Assembly: GCA_965153355.1 (NCBI GenBank)
Contig: OZ231126.1
Location: forward strand, 77,872,001 to 77,936,000
Source: Flaccisagitta enflata
Taxonomy: Eukaryota; Chaetognatha; Sagittoidea; Aphragmophora
Length of the DNA: 64,000 nt
Reading direction: 5' to 3'
The position numbers were made by a program, and so were the translations under genes. Below, piece after piece: positions 60,513 to 64,000 of the stretch; the stretch's first letter is position 1, and the number at the start of each line of letters is the position of its first letter. The notes under the pieces are model-generated. The model saw nothing but the letters and a program-made list of their open reading frames with translations. It did no database searches and was not told where the DNA came from.

Positions 60513-60597
60513 CCTTGGCAACCCTGGTCCAAATTTCGTAGCATTTTCCAGAGCCATAATAGGAATATGAGCTCTTGCCGGATGAACCTGTCCCCAT
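40944..60597 (-). CDS. Chitin synthase, metazoan type, 33-exon gene (whole gene)
   Basis: Membrane glycosyltransferase (GT2) that polymerises UDP-GlcNAc into chitin and extrudes it across the plasma membrane. I joined 33 exons (listed separately); phases agree at every junction and the sum is 4464 nt, giving 1487 aa, close to the ~1500 aa usual for animal chitin synthases. Order: N-terminal membrane segments (about aa 29-280 and 367-455), catalytic core with CATMWHE (544-550), HVFFDDAME (from 593), AVDGDV (739-744), GEDRW (844-848) and QRRRW (882-886), a membrane cluster (about 900-1058), CNLHVGEWGTRE (1059-1070), a charged coiled-coil-like stretch (1070-1140), two further membrane segments (about 1230-1300), an acidic stretch (1337-1380) and a basic tail. 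All known catalytic motifs are intact and I see no frameshift. No myosin-like domain, present in some mollusc enzymes, is visible. The start is the ATG opening exon 1; a further 5' exon cannot be excluded. Confidence 0.96.
41265..41346. repeat. Hairpin in chitin synthase intron 32
   Basis: taacaggtcattg ... aacgtagc pairs with gctacgtt ... caatgacccgtta around a short spacer. Probably a degraded foldback element. Confidence 0.65.
41487..41582 (-). CDS. Chitin synthase exon 32
   Basis: Acceptor TGCTAG|AC, donor CCAA|GTAAGT (consensus). Encodes ENHYASIDAQIIPDGKKGMM and PSGGKMNVEDP, a soluble C-terminal segment. Supported by splice sites and phase. Confidence 0.85.
41780..41912 (+). mobile_element. 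Family B class III tail in intron 31
   Basis: A cattcattcatttcatt array ending ataaaagtcgcaacattgg cctacacggccgtgttt, the class III end. Confidence 0.6.
41960..42086 (-). CDS. Chitin synthase exon 31 (acidic segment)
   Basis: Acceptor AACCAG|GGA, donor AGTG|GTGATT. Encodes an Asp/Glu/Ser-rich cytosolic segment (GLEEDDEFPLPDYSDSDDND). Included because phases fit exons 30 and 32; low-complexity content gives little homology support. Confidence 0.85.
42244..42953. mobile_element. TA-flanked foldback element M3 in chitin synthase intron 30 (710 bp)
   Basis: Inverted ends cactta-T-run-ttataagcac and gtgcttata-A-run-agtg, with TA outside both ends; inner arms share taagcacgctc and ggctgag motifs in inverse order. 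AT-rich interior, no coding frame. Confidence 0.8.
43085..43255 (+). mobile_element. Family B class II element, tail missing
   Basis: Head ttttaatcgcgtgcacggga ctatatgacctgctctgtcc, gtcggtcggtccgtcgg, then aagtcatttaaagtcatt; it degrades before exon 30 begins at 43319. Confidence 0.7.
43319..43450 (-). CDS. Chitin synthase exon 30
   Basis: Acceptor TCTCGCAG|TTT, donor ATCAAG|GTGAGA. Encodes FVSMLWHRWGTFLHILAFTE (the family ML.HR.GT..HILA.TE block) and a helix ending KELQQIK. On the coding strand the polypyrimidine tract is a ~340-bp CT-rich microsatellite running up to the acceptor. Confidence 0.96.
43456..43795. repeat. GA/GCGA microsatellite abutting exon 30 acceptor
   Basis: gagagagagc and gcgcgagag repeats. 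On the coding strand it reads as a continuous CT-rich tract ending 5 bp before the AG used by exon 30. Confidence 0.93.
44170..44710. other. Intron 29 remainder
   Basis: Contains acggacggagggacgaatgg and a minus-strand Family B head (gtcgcgtgtacgcgactaaa, 44665-44685); otherwise nothing recognised. Confidence 0.5.
44714..44867 (-). CDS. Chitin synthase exon 29
   Basis: Acceptor ATTAAG|G, donor ATACAG|GTTGGA. Encodes MALVFPLMLVHERLADSLFI, VWIYDEQIQLEPLGLMHLIF and FATILGIQ. The LEP.GL..L.FF pattern begins the last membrane helix. Confidence 0.95.
45032..45154 (+). mobile_element. Family B class III element in intron 28
   Basis: Head gtgcgacaaagcacctctac, then ctggctgtgtccgtcggttg, gggtaacgcattcattcg, acgtcgcaccttattggcct and end acttggccttgttttt. 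gtgcgac at the head is inverted as gtcgcac in the tail. Confidence 0.8.
45391..45510 (+). mobile_element. Family B variant (class IV) in intron 28
   Basis: ggactttataagaggctttg, tccgtcggtctgtccatc, gcccctgcccacccatccac and tgaccccacgtcacttg; same layout as 40625-40862 but shorter. Confidence 0.7.
45597..45755 (-). CDS. Chitin synthase exon 28
   Basis: Acceptor ATTAG|G, donor TTGTG|GTACGA. Encodes FLDEKELQFWTKMIAKYLRP and LRDRLSFAFLMFNALW, matching the FW..LI.KYL.P...LR....F.F.MLNALW block. Confidence 0.97.
45806..45945. repeat. (ACA/ACC)n trinucleotide tract in intron 27
   Basis: Imperfect acaacaacac/caacgacaa repeats. Confidence 0.9.
45943..46125 (-). mobile_element. Family B class I element in intron 27, reverse orientation
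   Basis: aacagggccagatacacggc, gaatcgcgtgcgggtgg, ttgggcaggagcaaaag, gaccgaccgaccgaccaac and agagtcgcgagcacgcgact aaaaa. Confidence 0.85.
46150..46292 (-). CDS. Chitin synthase exon 27
   Basis: Acceptor TTCTAG|GAG, donor ATTAG|GTATGT. Encodes ELSAMGEISLSAQEMIYNHA, then KRDDLRNPYWINEKVL, matching the RDDL.NPYWI block of animal chitin synthases. Confidence 0.95.
46587..47349. mobile_element. TA-flanked foldback element M4 next to exon 26 (763 bp)
   Basis: Terminal inverted repeats ccctgtcttcaaaagcaact gtaaccagc with arms of ~140 bp matching in inverse (cagcactttttgtcaagtgg near the inner edge of the left arm); TA outside both ends. The right terminus is 43 bp from the proposed exon 26 donor. 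No transposase frame. Confidence 0.9.
47393..47563 (-). CDS. Chitin synthase exon 26 (coiled coil; unusual 3' boundary)
   Basis: Acceptor ACACAG|ATT, phase 0. Encodes IKKAKAIVDMIDDGRSQTVS and a Leu/Ile-heptad-like stretch (VLIILERIEKQEMLARLGL). No GT donor follows the conserved part. The best donor is AAG|GCAAGG at 47392, a GC-AG intron joining exon 27 in phase 0. If not spliced there, the frame continues through 47350 into a foldback element and stops at 47300; a second in-phase donor, ACT|GTAACC, lies inside that element. Confidence 0.85.
47628..48090 (+). mobile_element. Family B class II-like element in intron 25
   Basis: gcagacacgcgactgtgcgc, tgctatgtcgatccattgg, cagtcggtctggcactg, a long middle and end cgtgtcatattggtgttgac ctagttg. 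Diverged from the other copies. Confidence 0.6.
48104..48363 (-). CDS. Chitin synthase exon 25 (WGTRE motif)
   Basis: Acceptor AACAG|GG, donor CAACAA|GTGAGA. Two helices (VMFVVVLVVIFVVTALL; IYPLMIYFLCIPVGYILVII) then SLCNLHVGEWGTREDIAKKQ. The family usually has SWGTRE; here the preceding residue is Glu (aa 1065). It ends in an acidic, helix-prone stretch. Confidence 0.97.
48483..48622 (-). CDS. Chitin synthase exon 24
   Basis: Acceptor TTCCAG|G, donor GTTG|GTAAGG. Encodes two hydrophobic helices (ATLPAIIFVVICYMPLK; FAAGVMGTYYAIQMMVVIV) of the C-terminal membrane cluster. Confidence 0.95.
48713..48804 (-). CDS. Chitin synthase exon 23
   Basis: Acceptor TTGCAG|ATC, donor TTGTG|GTAAAG. Encodes IFYVMSTILGPATIIIAIAD and ALNAV, one channel helix with the LGP.TI motif. 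Confidence 0.95.
48910..49023 (-). CDS. Chitin synthase exon 22 (QRRRW motif)
   Basis: Acceptor TTTTAG|CAA, donor TATCAG|GTTCGT, phase 0. Begins with the QRRRW product-binding signature, then IPSTLANIVEIIINYKFLIK leading into the transmembrane channel. Confidence 0.98.
49120..49232 (-). CDS. Chitin synthase exon 21 (GEDRW motif)
   Basis: Acceptor TATAG|GC, donor TTCAAG|GTATTT. Encodes GEDRWLCTLLLERGYRVEYC and AAADCLTHAPKSFTEFFK. The Asp of EDRW (aa 846) is the expected catalytic base. Confidence 0.98.
49352..49496 (-). CDS. Chitin synthase exon 20
   Basis: Acceptor CCTAG|GCG, donor CTTG|GTAAGG. Encodes ATEHMLGCVLCAPGCFSLYR and LLDDNVMRKFTSVGDEAN, the EH..GCVLC.PGCFSL.R...L.DDNVM acceptor-binding region. 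Confidence 0.98.
49661..49775 (-). CDS. Chitin synthase exon 19
   Basis: Acceptor TTCAG|A, donor AAAAG|GTATCC. Encodes RKNKNVGAASGRIHPIGSGP and MIWYQRFEYATGYWLQK, nearly invariant across animal chitin synthases. Confidence 0.98.
49903..50009 (-). CDS. Chitin synthase exon 18 (DGD motif)
   Basis: Acceptor ATCAG|GAT, donor GACAG|GTTGGC. Encodes NVLQAENTFILAVDGDVTFK and PDAVRLLVD. The DGD pair (aa 741 and 743) is the metal/UDP-sugar binding motif of the family. Confidence 0.98.
50239..50461 (-). CDS. Chitin synthase exon 17
   Basis: Acceptor TACCAG|A, donor TTCAAG|GTTATT. Encodes LTWFMPGGNTLVVHMKDRKK and KKRWSQVMYMYFLLGFRLMG, the conserved LP.....VH.KD....KKRWSQVMYMYYLLG block, then a basic insert (KRGRGRKAISREDGMFFK). 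Confidence 0.98.
50790..51020 (-). CDS. Chitin synthase exon 16
   Basis: Acceptor AACAG|C, donor GGAAG|GTGATT. Encodes ARRLAQEYFAIRDPDYYEFE and AHVFFDDAMED, matching the DPDYYEFE.HIFFDDA block, then a helix-rich segment ending PPIKTPTPYGG. Confidence 0.98.
51196..51264. repeat. (GA)n microsatellite in intron 15
   Basis: About 34 GA repeats, beginning (coding sense) 10 bp after the exon 15 donor. Confidence 0.95.
51275..51444 (-). CDS. Chitin synthase exon 15 (start of catalytic core)
   Basis: Acceptor TATAG|AGT, donor CAAAG|GTATGG. Encodes a Cys/Gly linker then KILLCATMWHENEKEMLALL and KSIFNMDADQ. CATMWHE is the first signature of the chitin synthase GT2 domain. A GA microsatellite (51196-51264) starts about 10 bp into the following intron. 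Confidence 0.98.
51609..51678 (-). CDS. Chitin synthase exon 14
   Basis: Acceptor TCATAG|G, donor ACGCAG|GTACGC. Completes the LNRRR motif and encodes the charged linker TDYFDRKMLRHPDEEDPDVT ahead of the catalytic domain. 70 nt. Confidence 0.92.
52029..52200 (-). CDS. Chitin synthase exon 13
   Basis: Acceptor TGCAG|GG, donor AACAG|GTTTTT. Encodes a helix (MWHLGIGLALWWLSQLWIAG) followed by HIWIAKNERLASTESLFVLP and SAVIEQSMMLN, matching the conserved W.PK.ERLASTE.LFV.P....IDQS..LNRR region. The preceding 2.3-kb intron consists largely of two minisatellites. Confidence 0.97.
52256..53100. repeat. ~18-bp minisatellite in intron 12
   Basis: Units of actcgatcagacccggct, about 45 copies with many indels and substitutions, especially at 52395-52740 and 52840-53000. 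Confidence 0.95.
53103..53620. repeat. ~23-bp minisatellite in intron 12
   Basis: Units of gatggcatacctggaagtcc at, about 22 copies, starting immediately after the preceding array. Confidence 0.95.
53640..53860. repeat. A/T homopolymer-rich tract in intron 12
   Basis: Runs of A and T with an aaataaataaa segment; no other structure. Confidence 0.85.
53868..54240. repeat. ~180-bp tandem duplication in intron 12
   Basis: gaaatcttgcaggggagctt and caacattggtgaaccttta occur twice about 180 bp apart, with acccttatatcttct flanking each. Confidence 0.93.
54516..54605 (-). CDS. Chitin synthase exon 12
   Basis: Acceptor AATTAG|GA, donor CAAG|GTACTA. Encodes IFIGICGSDPVHKLMDGKFQ and WTCHGQLDQ. A diverged copy of its first ~28 nt and its acceptor lies 58 bp upstream in the gene (54635-54667). 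Confidence 0.92.
54635..54667 (-). repeat. Partial duplicate of chitin synthase exon 12 and its acceptor
   Basis: Reverse-complement copy of exon 12's beginning (ggaatcttcatcgggatata) preceded by ttag, with 4 differences over 33 bp from 54577-54609. Separated from it by a caatcaatcaat run. Confidence 0.85.
54778..54973 (+). mobile_element. Family B class I element in intron 11
   Basis: Head agtcgcaaacacgcgact, ctacaacccgctttgtccg, ggttggttggtcag, cacactttactttttttt, ctcctgcccaaatag, gcacgcgacctcagtag and end tgtatccggccttgtttc. Confidence 0.85.
55228..55336 (-). CDS. Chitin synthase exon 11
   Basis: Acceptor GCTAAG|GTC, donor CATAG|GTAATA. Encodes VVGSLLCYYFGKLACKVCMQ and RIGFALPLSLATPITI, a highly recognisable chitin synthase segment (CYYFG.LACK.CMQ...ALPL.LATP). 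Confidence 0.97.
55712..55828 (-). CDS. Chitin synthase exon 10
   Basis: Acceptor CTTCAG|TAC, donor CAA|GTATGT, phase 0 at both ends. Encodes an acidic Tyr/Asp/Glu-rich loop (YDYEDQYANEDYYDTEL) then VDLWQALSTYLPVFVQ at the entry to the next helix. Confidence 0.92.
56148..56220 (-). CDS. Chitin synthase exon 9 (extracellular loop)
   Basis: Acceptor GCCAG|G, donor TAT|GTAGGT; 73 nt, phases 2 in and 0 out. Encodes TVKEDVTTTELPGRNGRSLL and QANY. This loop is poorly conserved, so the exon is supported mainly by splice sites and by being the only segment found that restores phase between exons 8 and 10. Confidence 0.75.
56343..56463. mobile_element. Small terminal-inverted-repeat element in intron 8 (~120 bp)
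   Basis: Ends gtatttcctctaattagcgc and the inverse gtgcttattagaggaaatac. A related end (ccgtattaattgtaatcagc gcc) occurs at 12658-12680. Confidence 0.75.
56544..56677 (-). CDS. Chitin synthase exon 8
   Basis: Acceptor AATCAG|GTC, donor CCGAC|GTGAGT (strong consensus). Encodes VRVKAYIFVSLWKIGLTLAC, a helix with the family SLWKI motif, then an extracellular segment ending FLQNPILP. Confidence 0.95.
56849..57405. mobile_element. TA-flanked foldback element M5 in chitin synthase intron 7 (557 bp)
   Basis: Ends cagtagatctcgtctagac and exact inverse, TA outside both; arms of >200 bp pair along nearly the whole element (for example ggaaatgcatttccat and cttacaggaacagctg partners). Fits a non-autonomous Tc1/mariner-type element. 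It begins (coding sense) 36 bp after the exon 7 donor. Confidence 0.9.
57443..57627 (-). CDS. Chitin synthase exon 7
   Basis: Acceptor TGACAG|AT. Encodes ...EAVTAVLLISVPWWENFMDA..., the conserved WWEN segment, then an amphipathic stretch ending AENMKR. The donor AGG|GTGCAT is chosen because it joins exon 8 in phase 0 to give MKR-VRVKAYIFVSLWKI, as in relatives. The frame stays open past it into a foldback element starting 36 bp downstream. Confidence 0.93.
57650..57840. mobile_element. Dispersed ~190-bp element in intron 6
   Basis: gtgtttacagcgtgaacata, caactgtcccatgacgg, gtgagtgagcgaatcc and gcgttaaaaatgcgatagtg. Related pieces lie at about 54990-55100 and 62650-62890. Confidence 0.7.
57930..58051 (-). 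CDS. Chitin synthase exon 6
   Basis: Acceptor CATTAAG|G, donor GCAG|GTAGCC. Encodes a single helix (LFVFLVDIIAVVFQVTVLFI) and a short loop ending SNESA. Phases 2 in, 1 out. Confidence 0.93.
58165..58682. mobile_element. Family A element, copy A7, in intron 5
   Basis: Outer left end ggtcagcggtacccgttgcc, inner left gggcaatgggctaatgacct, gtaaaacacaggggtgaatt, a degenerate ~20-bp core (ctgatttcaggctcgagagg type), and right ccctttggggccgctgccc. Shares agtcatccaaggat upstream of the outer end with copy A4. Confidence 0.88.
58745..58860 (-). CDS. Chitin synthase exon 5
   Basis: Acceptor TTTTAG|GTT, donor GCAAG|GTAATT. Encodes VGVSLFVFRVLPSCDAIRAV and then a hydrophobic stretch with MNAVCIVPGIFKVFF, a conserved motif of the N-terminal membrane domain. 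The following intron (58052-58744) hosts a Family A foldback element. Confidence 0.95.
58949..59037 (-). CDS. Chitin synthase exon 4
   Basis: Acceptor TACGCAG|AA, donor ACG|GTATAT. Encodes CLVKCCMGKRPWPSL then QMIGIMLVESAQT. The KRP.WPS..VES pattern is the cytosolic loop and start of the next helix in animal chitin synthases. Confidence 0.93.
59357..59412 (-). CDS. Chitin synthase exon 3
   Basis: Acceptor TACGCAG|G, donor TTAG|GTTTG. Encodes WTLLLLVSICFPYLYTFL, matching the W.LLF.IS.PY.FTF helix of the family. Only 56 nt; phases 2 in, 1 out. Confidence 0.93.
59683..59764. repeat. (GT)n microsatellite in intron 2
   Basis: About 38 GT repeats. Confidence 0.95.
59893..60050. repeat. (ACA)n trinucleotide tract in intron 2
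   Basis: acaacaacaa repeats ending at the exon 2 donor. Confidence 0.92.
60051..60172 (-). CDS. Chitin synthase exon 2 (first membrane segment)
   Basis: Acceptor ATTTAG|GTT, donor GACAG|GTTG, leaving phase 2. Encodes VLAYVLFSALVLGGAVLSKG followed by LLMTSAIS, a hydrophobic helix plus the SKG..L.MTS pattern found at the N-terminus of animal chitin synthases. The donor is followed by an intronic ACA trinucleotide tract. Confidence 0.93.
60311..60437 (+). mobile_element. Family B class I element in intron 1, 5'-truncated
   Basis: gtccatccgtctgtcggtct, ctgcccctgcccacc, gcgcgacttgggtagccg and end tgtatccggccttgttaa. Confidence 0.8.
60455..60512. repeat. (CA)n microsatellite at exon 1 donor
   Basis: Interrupted CA repeats forming the first bases of intron 1. 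Confidence 0.95.
60514..60597 (-). CDS. Chitin synthase exon 1 (aa 1-28)
   Basis: Begins ATG GGG ACA and encodes a short Gly/Ser/Tyr-rich N-terminus ending EIWTRVAK. The donor is AAG|GTGTGTG, where the intron opens directly into a CA/GT microsatellite. Phase 0. The resemblance to the family N-terminus is weak, so the start is inferred from the in-frame join to exon 2. Confidence 0.75.
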
Positions 60598-60599
60598 CT

Positions 60600-61210
60600 T
60601 TGATGATCAATTTTTTGCTAAAAATGTATATAGTTTCAGGAAGGGATGGATTTAAATCGGCACATGTAAAATGTTAAAAGAGACGCCGTTGCTGTCATGA
60701 CATGTTATCCACATGTCAGCCACACGACTTGGTGACAAATTGAGATTGACGGCGATGACGATGACAACGTTGTACTTGTCATCTCGTCATCGCGAAAGGG
60801 TAATGTAGTAATCCAATACATGCATATAAGAGACGTGTGAGAGTTACGATATAATAATCCTCTTTTGTTCTTATTCCTCGCGCGAGTGACTTGAGACGGA
60901 GACGGTTGTTGTTGTGGCAAAGACAAGCAAAATATATAAATGCTAATCCAACGACAAGACGCCCGGTTTTAAATCCGATGGTTAATGTATGAATGTAATC
61001 CAATGAAAGATGTAATTTTGCGTGCACCGACTGATTACACGCACGTAGTGTAATTGCGTGTACACGCCCCGATGTCGACGCCTTAAAGTGGAGCAACAGG
61101 AAAAAAGGTGCAGAATTCGGTGAAAAAAGGAATTGTTCCATTCACTGAAAGAAAAAAAAGGCTTTCAATTGTGAAAAAAAAATTTTTCTTCTTTCTCGAC
61201 TCCAAAATTC
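60600..61210. other. Region upstream of chitin synthase start
   Basis: Would hold the promoter and 5' UTR or upstream exons. A short tgcacc/gtgtacacgc-rich patch with acgcacgtagtgtaattgcg at 61020-61060 is noted, but I cannot assign a core promoter. Confidence 0.35.
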
Positions 61211-61215
61211 AGCCA

Positions 61216-61219
<4 letters not shown>

Positions 61220-61262
<43 letters not shown>
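61220..61262. repeat. (GA)n microsatellite
   Basis: About 21 GA repeats. Confidence 0.93.
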
Positions 61263-61442
61263 CAGAGATGAAAATTCCATCCACCCAATTCCCAAATTAC
61301 GCTCACCAGGCAGAGAAAGGTCTCGGAGGGAGAGAGATAGATAAAAGGTAAGGATGAGGAGATGAGGAGGAGGGGGAGGAGGAGAAGGGTAAGGATGATA
61401 AAGATGGGAAAAGGCAGCAAAGAGGAAGAGGAGAAAGGTGAA

Positions 61443-61446
<4 letters not shown>

Positions 61447-61492
<46 letters not shown>

Positions 61493-61498
61493 AGAGAA

Positions 61499-61535
<37 letters not shown>

Positions 61536-61545
61536 CAGAGAGAGA
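61447..61545. repeat. (GA)n and (GAAA)n microsatellite
   Basis: GA repeats to 61483 then gaaaga repeats. Confidence 0.93.
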
Positions 61546-61889
61546 GGTGAAGATCAGCGATCCCAACACAGAGACCAATTTTGGCAACGGACAAAATTCT
61601 TCGCAAATAAAAGCGATTTATCTGACTTTTTGATGCGTTCTAAATTAGAGAAAGAAGAATCAGATGTAGGAAGTGACATCAATGTCATCAATGACGCTTT
61701 CCTCTTGATTGCTTAAACAGTGACTGATAATTTGGAAGACGATCACGTCCGTGCAGTTTTGATTTAAAGTTTTGACATATTTTTGACATGAAGTTCTAAC
61801 CTATAATTTAGACTTAAATATTGCCACTGACACGCTCATTATATAACATATCATGATAATCATGATCTTGCGAATCTCGGGGACAATGT

Positions 61890-61965
61890 AACATAATAAT
61901 AAAATATATAATAATATAATATAACACAATATAATGATATAATATAATAATATAATTAATGTGAT
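61890..61965. repeat. ATAATAT-rich simple repeat
   Basis: aatataatataat-type AT-rich repeats. Confidence 0.85.
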
Positions 61966-62644
61966 GAACTTTGCGAACCTTCTCCAACAATCGATTCATG
62001 TGTGTCTCCCTGGCTTCCAACCCCCCCCCCTCTTTCCTCTTAGAAAGTCATAGTATAAAGAAGAACAAGTGGCAGCCAATAATCTTAAAATCCAATATTG
62101 AAGACAGCGGGCGATATGAATTTGGAAATCAAACTTCTGTAGTAATAAGGGATCAGAGGTCATCGATCAAAAAAATCAGATGTCCATTGTCCAAGTTTTA
62201 GAATTTTTGTTTTCTTCTTACTCCGAAATAAACCAGTCATCTTTTTATTTTTCTCAAGCGTTTGTCAATTCATGTGATAAATGCATTTTGTCCCAGACCA
62301 GTTATTGAAAGTAGTTGCAGCGCAGTTGTCGCATTCCTGGATTACCGGTTTTGTAAAATAAGGCCTAAATCACAATTTTGATTTCACTGATAACTAGAAC
62401 TCTGGGCTTTATTCTTTCTATCCATTGATAATTGATTGAGATGTTTTGCAACATACCGGAGCGGCACTACACACTTTTCATCATTGTATTGTATAAACTT
62501 TATTCATTCAAATTCAATCAACACACTGTTTATGTGCAATGGATGAAATATTAATACCTTTTGTCTCATAGTCCGCTGACTCATATCCCTCTGACACCAA
62601 TTGTACCTTCTGTGATAAGGTGGAAGGGAAAAGCAGGAGGGAGA

Positions 62645-62910
62645 ATGATGGCGCATTTCTACACGCAGACTATCGCGTTTTTGATGTGCCTATCGGTAGC
62701 TCAGTATGTCTACTCGCACCACTCACTCCGCTCGCTCACTCCGTAGCACTCCACTTTGATATGCTCATATCACTTGCTCACTTCATTCACAGGCTCGCTC
62801 AGTCACTTGGCTCACTCCTTTATGGGACAGCTGAAATTCATATGTGTTCACGCTGTAAATCGAGATTCTTGTCAATAGAAACACCCAAGGATGGCGCGTT
62901 TTTTCAACCA
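62645..62910. mobile_element. Dispersed element related to 57650-57840
   Basis: gatggcgcatttctacacgc agactatcgcgttt at one side and gatggcgcgttttttcaacc agacgatcgcgtgttt at the other, with ctcactccgctcgctcactc, gggacagctgaaattc and gtgttcacgctgtaa between. Confidence 0.65.
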
Positions 62911-62949
62911 GACGATCGCGTGTTTAGATACGTCGTTCAGGAATGCATC

Positions 62950-64000
62950 TCTATAAGAGGGTCTGTCCATCCATCGGTCCGTCTGTATCTCCATATATGT
63001 CACATAAATACTTAGCTTCAAAGTCAATACACGCAAAGACACAGTCCGGACGCATCGTTGCCCGGTCAGGCTTGTTGATGTGCCAATTGGTCACTCGTTA
63101 CATTTGTTCGCAGCACTCAACATTACTGGGCTTGCTCCCTCAGATCATAGACTCGCTTAATCCCTTGAGAGATGTTCAAATTCATGAATATTTGTGCTGA
63201 AAACGTAATGTACGGAAATGATCGCGATCATTATCGTCACTAGAAACACGCCCACTGATTCTCGAGCTTTTGATCCCATTTCATTGTATTTTCATCGCCT
63301 TTGCAAGACACAGATTCATCTCGTCTTGTCTCGTCTGGCAAGAGAGAATGGAGTCTACAGCTTTTTTTTAAAAATGCGACGTGGAATAGCGAGTACATCA
63401 AATGTTTCATTCATAAAGAGGTCGGTAAAAGGGAGAACAGCATTGTTTACCAAAGGGGATGACTTTTTTCCATTTCTCTGAAGAGAGAAAACGGCAGAAA
63501 AAAGGCGACTTAAAAATGGAAGCGAGCGAAAGAAAAAAGTGGGGGATGTAGCAGAGATGGCGGAAAGGGGGGGGGGGAGGAGTTGATGCGGCTTTATGTG
63601 GGGTCAGTGGTGCCCGTCGCTTTCCGTTCAAAGTCATGCCAATGGACTTGAAAACTTCATTTCACAGAGTCCCATCTACGACCTGTATTTGTGACCAGAC
63701 AATTGACAGAGTACTGACAACAAACCTAGTTTTTCTTTCTTCATCCGTCCTGAACAAATTGTGAAAAAATCCGGCCGCTTTAACTGACCACGTTTACTTT
63801 ACCACACATATGCGAGTCAAATTGTTCACTGAAAGAATGTTGATGGTTTACCACTTTCATGATGTATTTAGATTTTAGTAAGGGAGTACGAGATTCAGGA
63901 GAAAATCACTTTTTTCAAAATATCACCCTTGCTACCAGATAAGACATGGAGAACTGAGTAAACCCGATTTTTATTCGAGGCATTTTTGTACTACTATAGG
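62950..64000. other. Right-hand end: element fragments, no gene
   Basis: ctataagagggtctgtccat and ggtccgtctgtat (Family B class IV start, 62950-62990), a related dispersed fragment at 63050-63250, a G-run near 63568, and an isolated Family A outer end ggtcagtggtgcccgtcgc at 63602. No gene or RNA recognised. Confidence 0.5.

Overview
This is a repeat-saturated eukaryotic window with one gene I can recognise: a metazoan-type chitin synthase on the minus strand. It runs from an ATG at 60597 to a TAG at 40944 and can be assembled from 33 exons. All joins are phase-consistent, every intron is GT-AG except intron 26, and the total is 4464 nt (1487 aa plus stop). The split gene, the animal-type chitin synthase architecture (N-terminal membrane domain, GT2 core with CATMWHE, VDGDV, GEDRW and QRRRW, a WGTRE motif, then coiled coil and two further membrane segments) and the very high microsatellite load point to an invertebrate animal. 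The phylum cannot be fixed from the sequence.

Layout. 1-8.3 kb holds back-to-back minisatellites with 20, 18, 12 and 24 bp units, then a higher-order tandem array (3.6-8.0 kb) whose ~400-600 bp units each carry a variable 12-bp array. 8.3-40.6 kb has no gene I can defend. It contains dispersed elements, foldback elements, long GA, CA, GAAA and GGAA tracts and local duplications. Long open frames there are products of in-frame repeats. 40.9-60.6 kb is the chitin synthase gene, and most of its larger introns contain an identifiable repeat element. 60.6-64 kb is upstream DNA with microsatellites and more dispersed elements.

Two element groups recur through the window. Family A has inverted ends (inner end gggcagcggccccaaaggg, outer end ggtcagcggtacccg) around a tandem-repeat core that differs between copies. 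Family B is a modular group with a palindromic head (agtcgcgtgcacgcgact), a stretch of ccgt/cggt repeats, a class-specific middle and a common end ggccttgttt. A third group consists of TA-flanked foldback elements of 557-763 bp. One of these abuts chitin synthase exon 26 and may affect its splicing. The best candidate for something undescribed is Family A and Family B: conserved ends enclosing exchangeable minisatellite cores.
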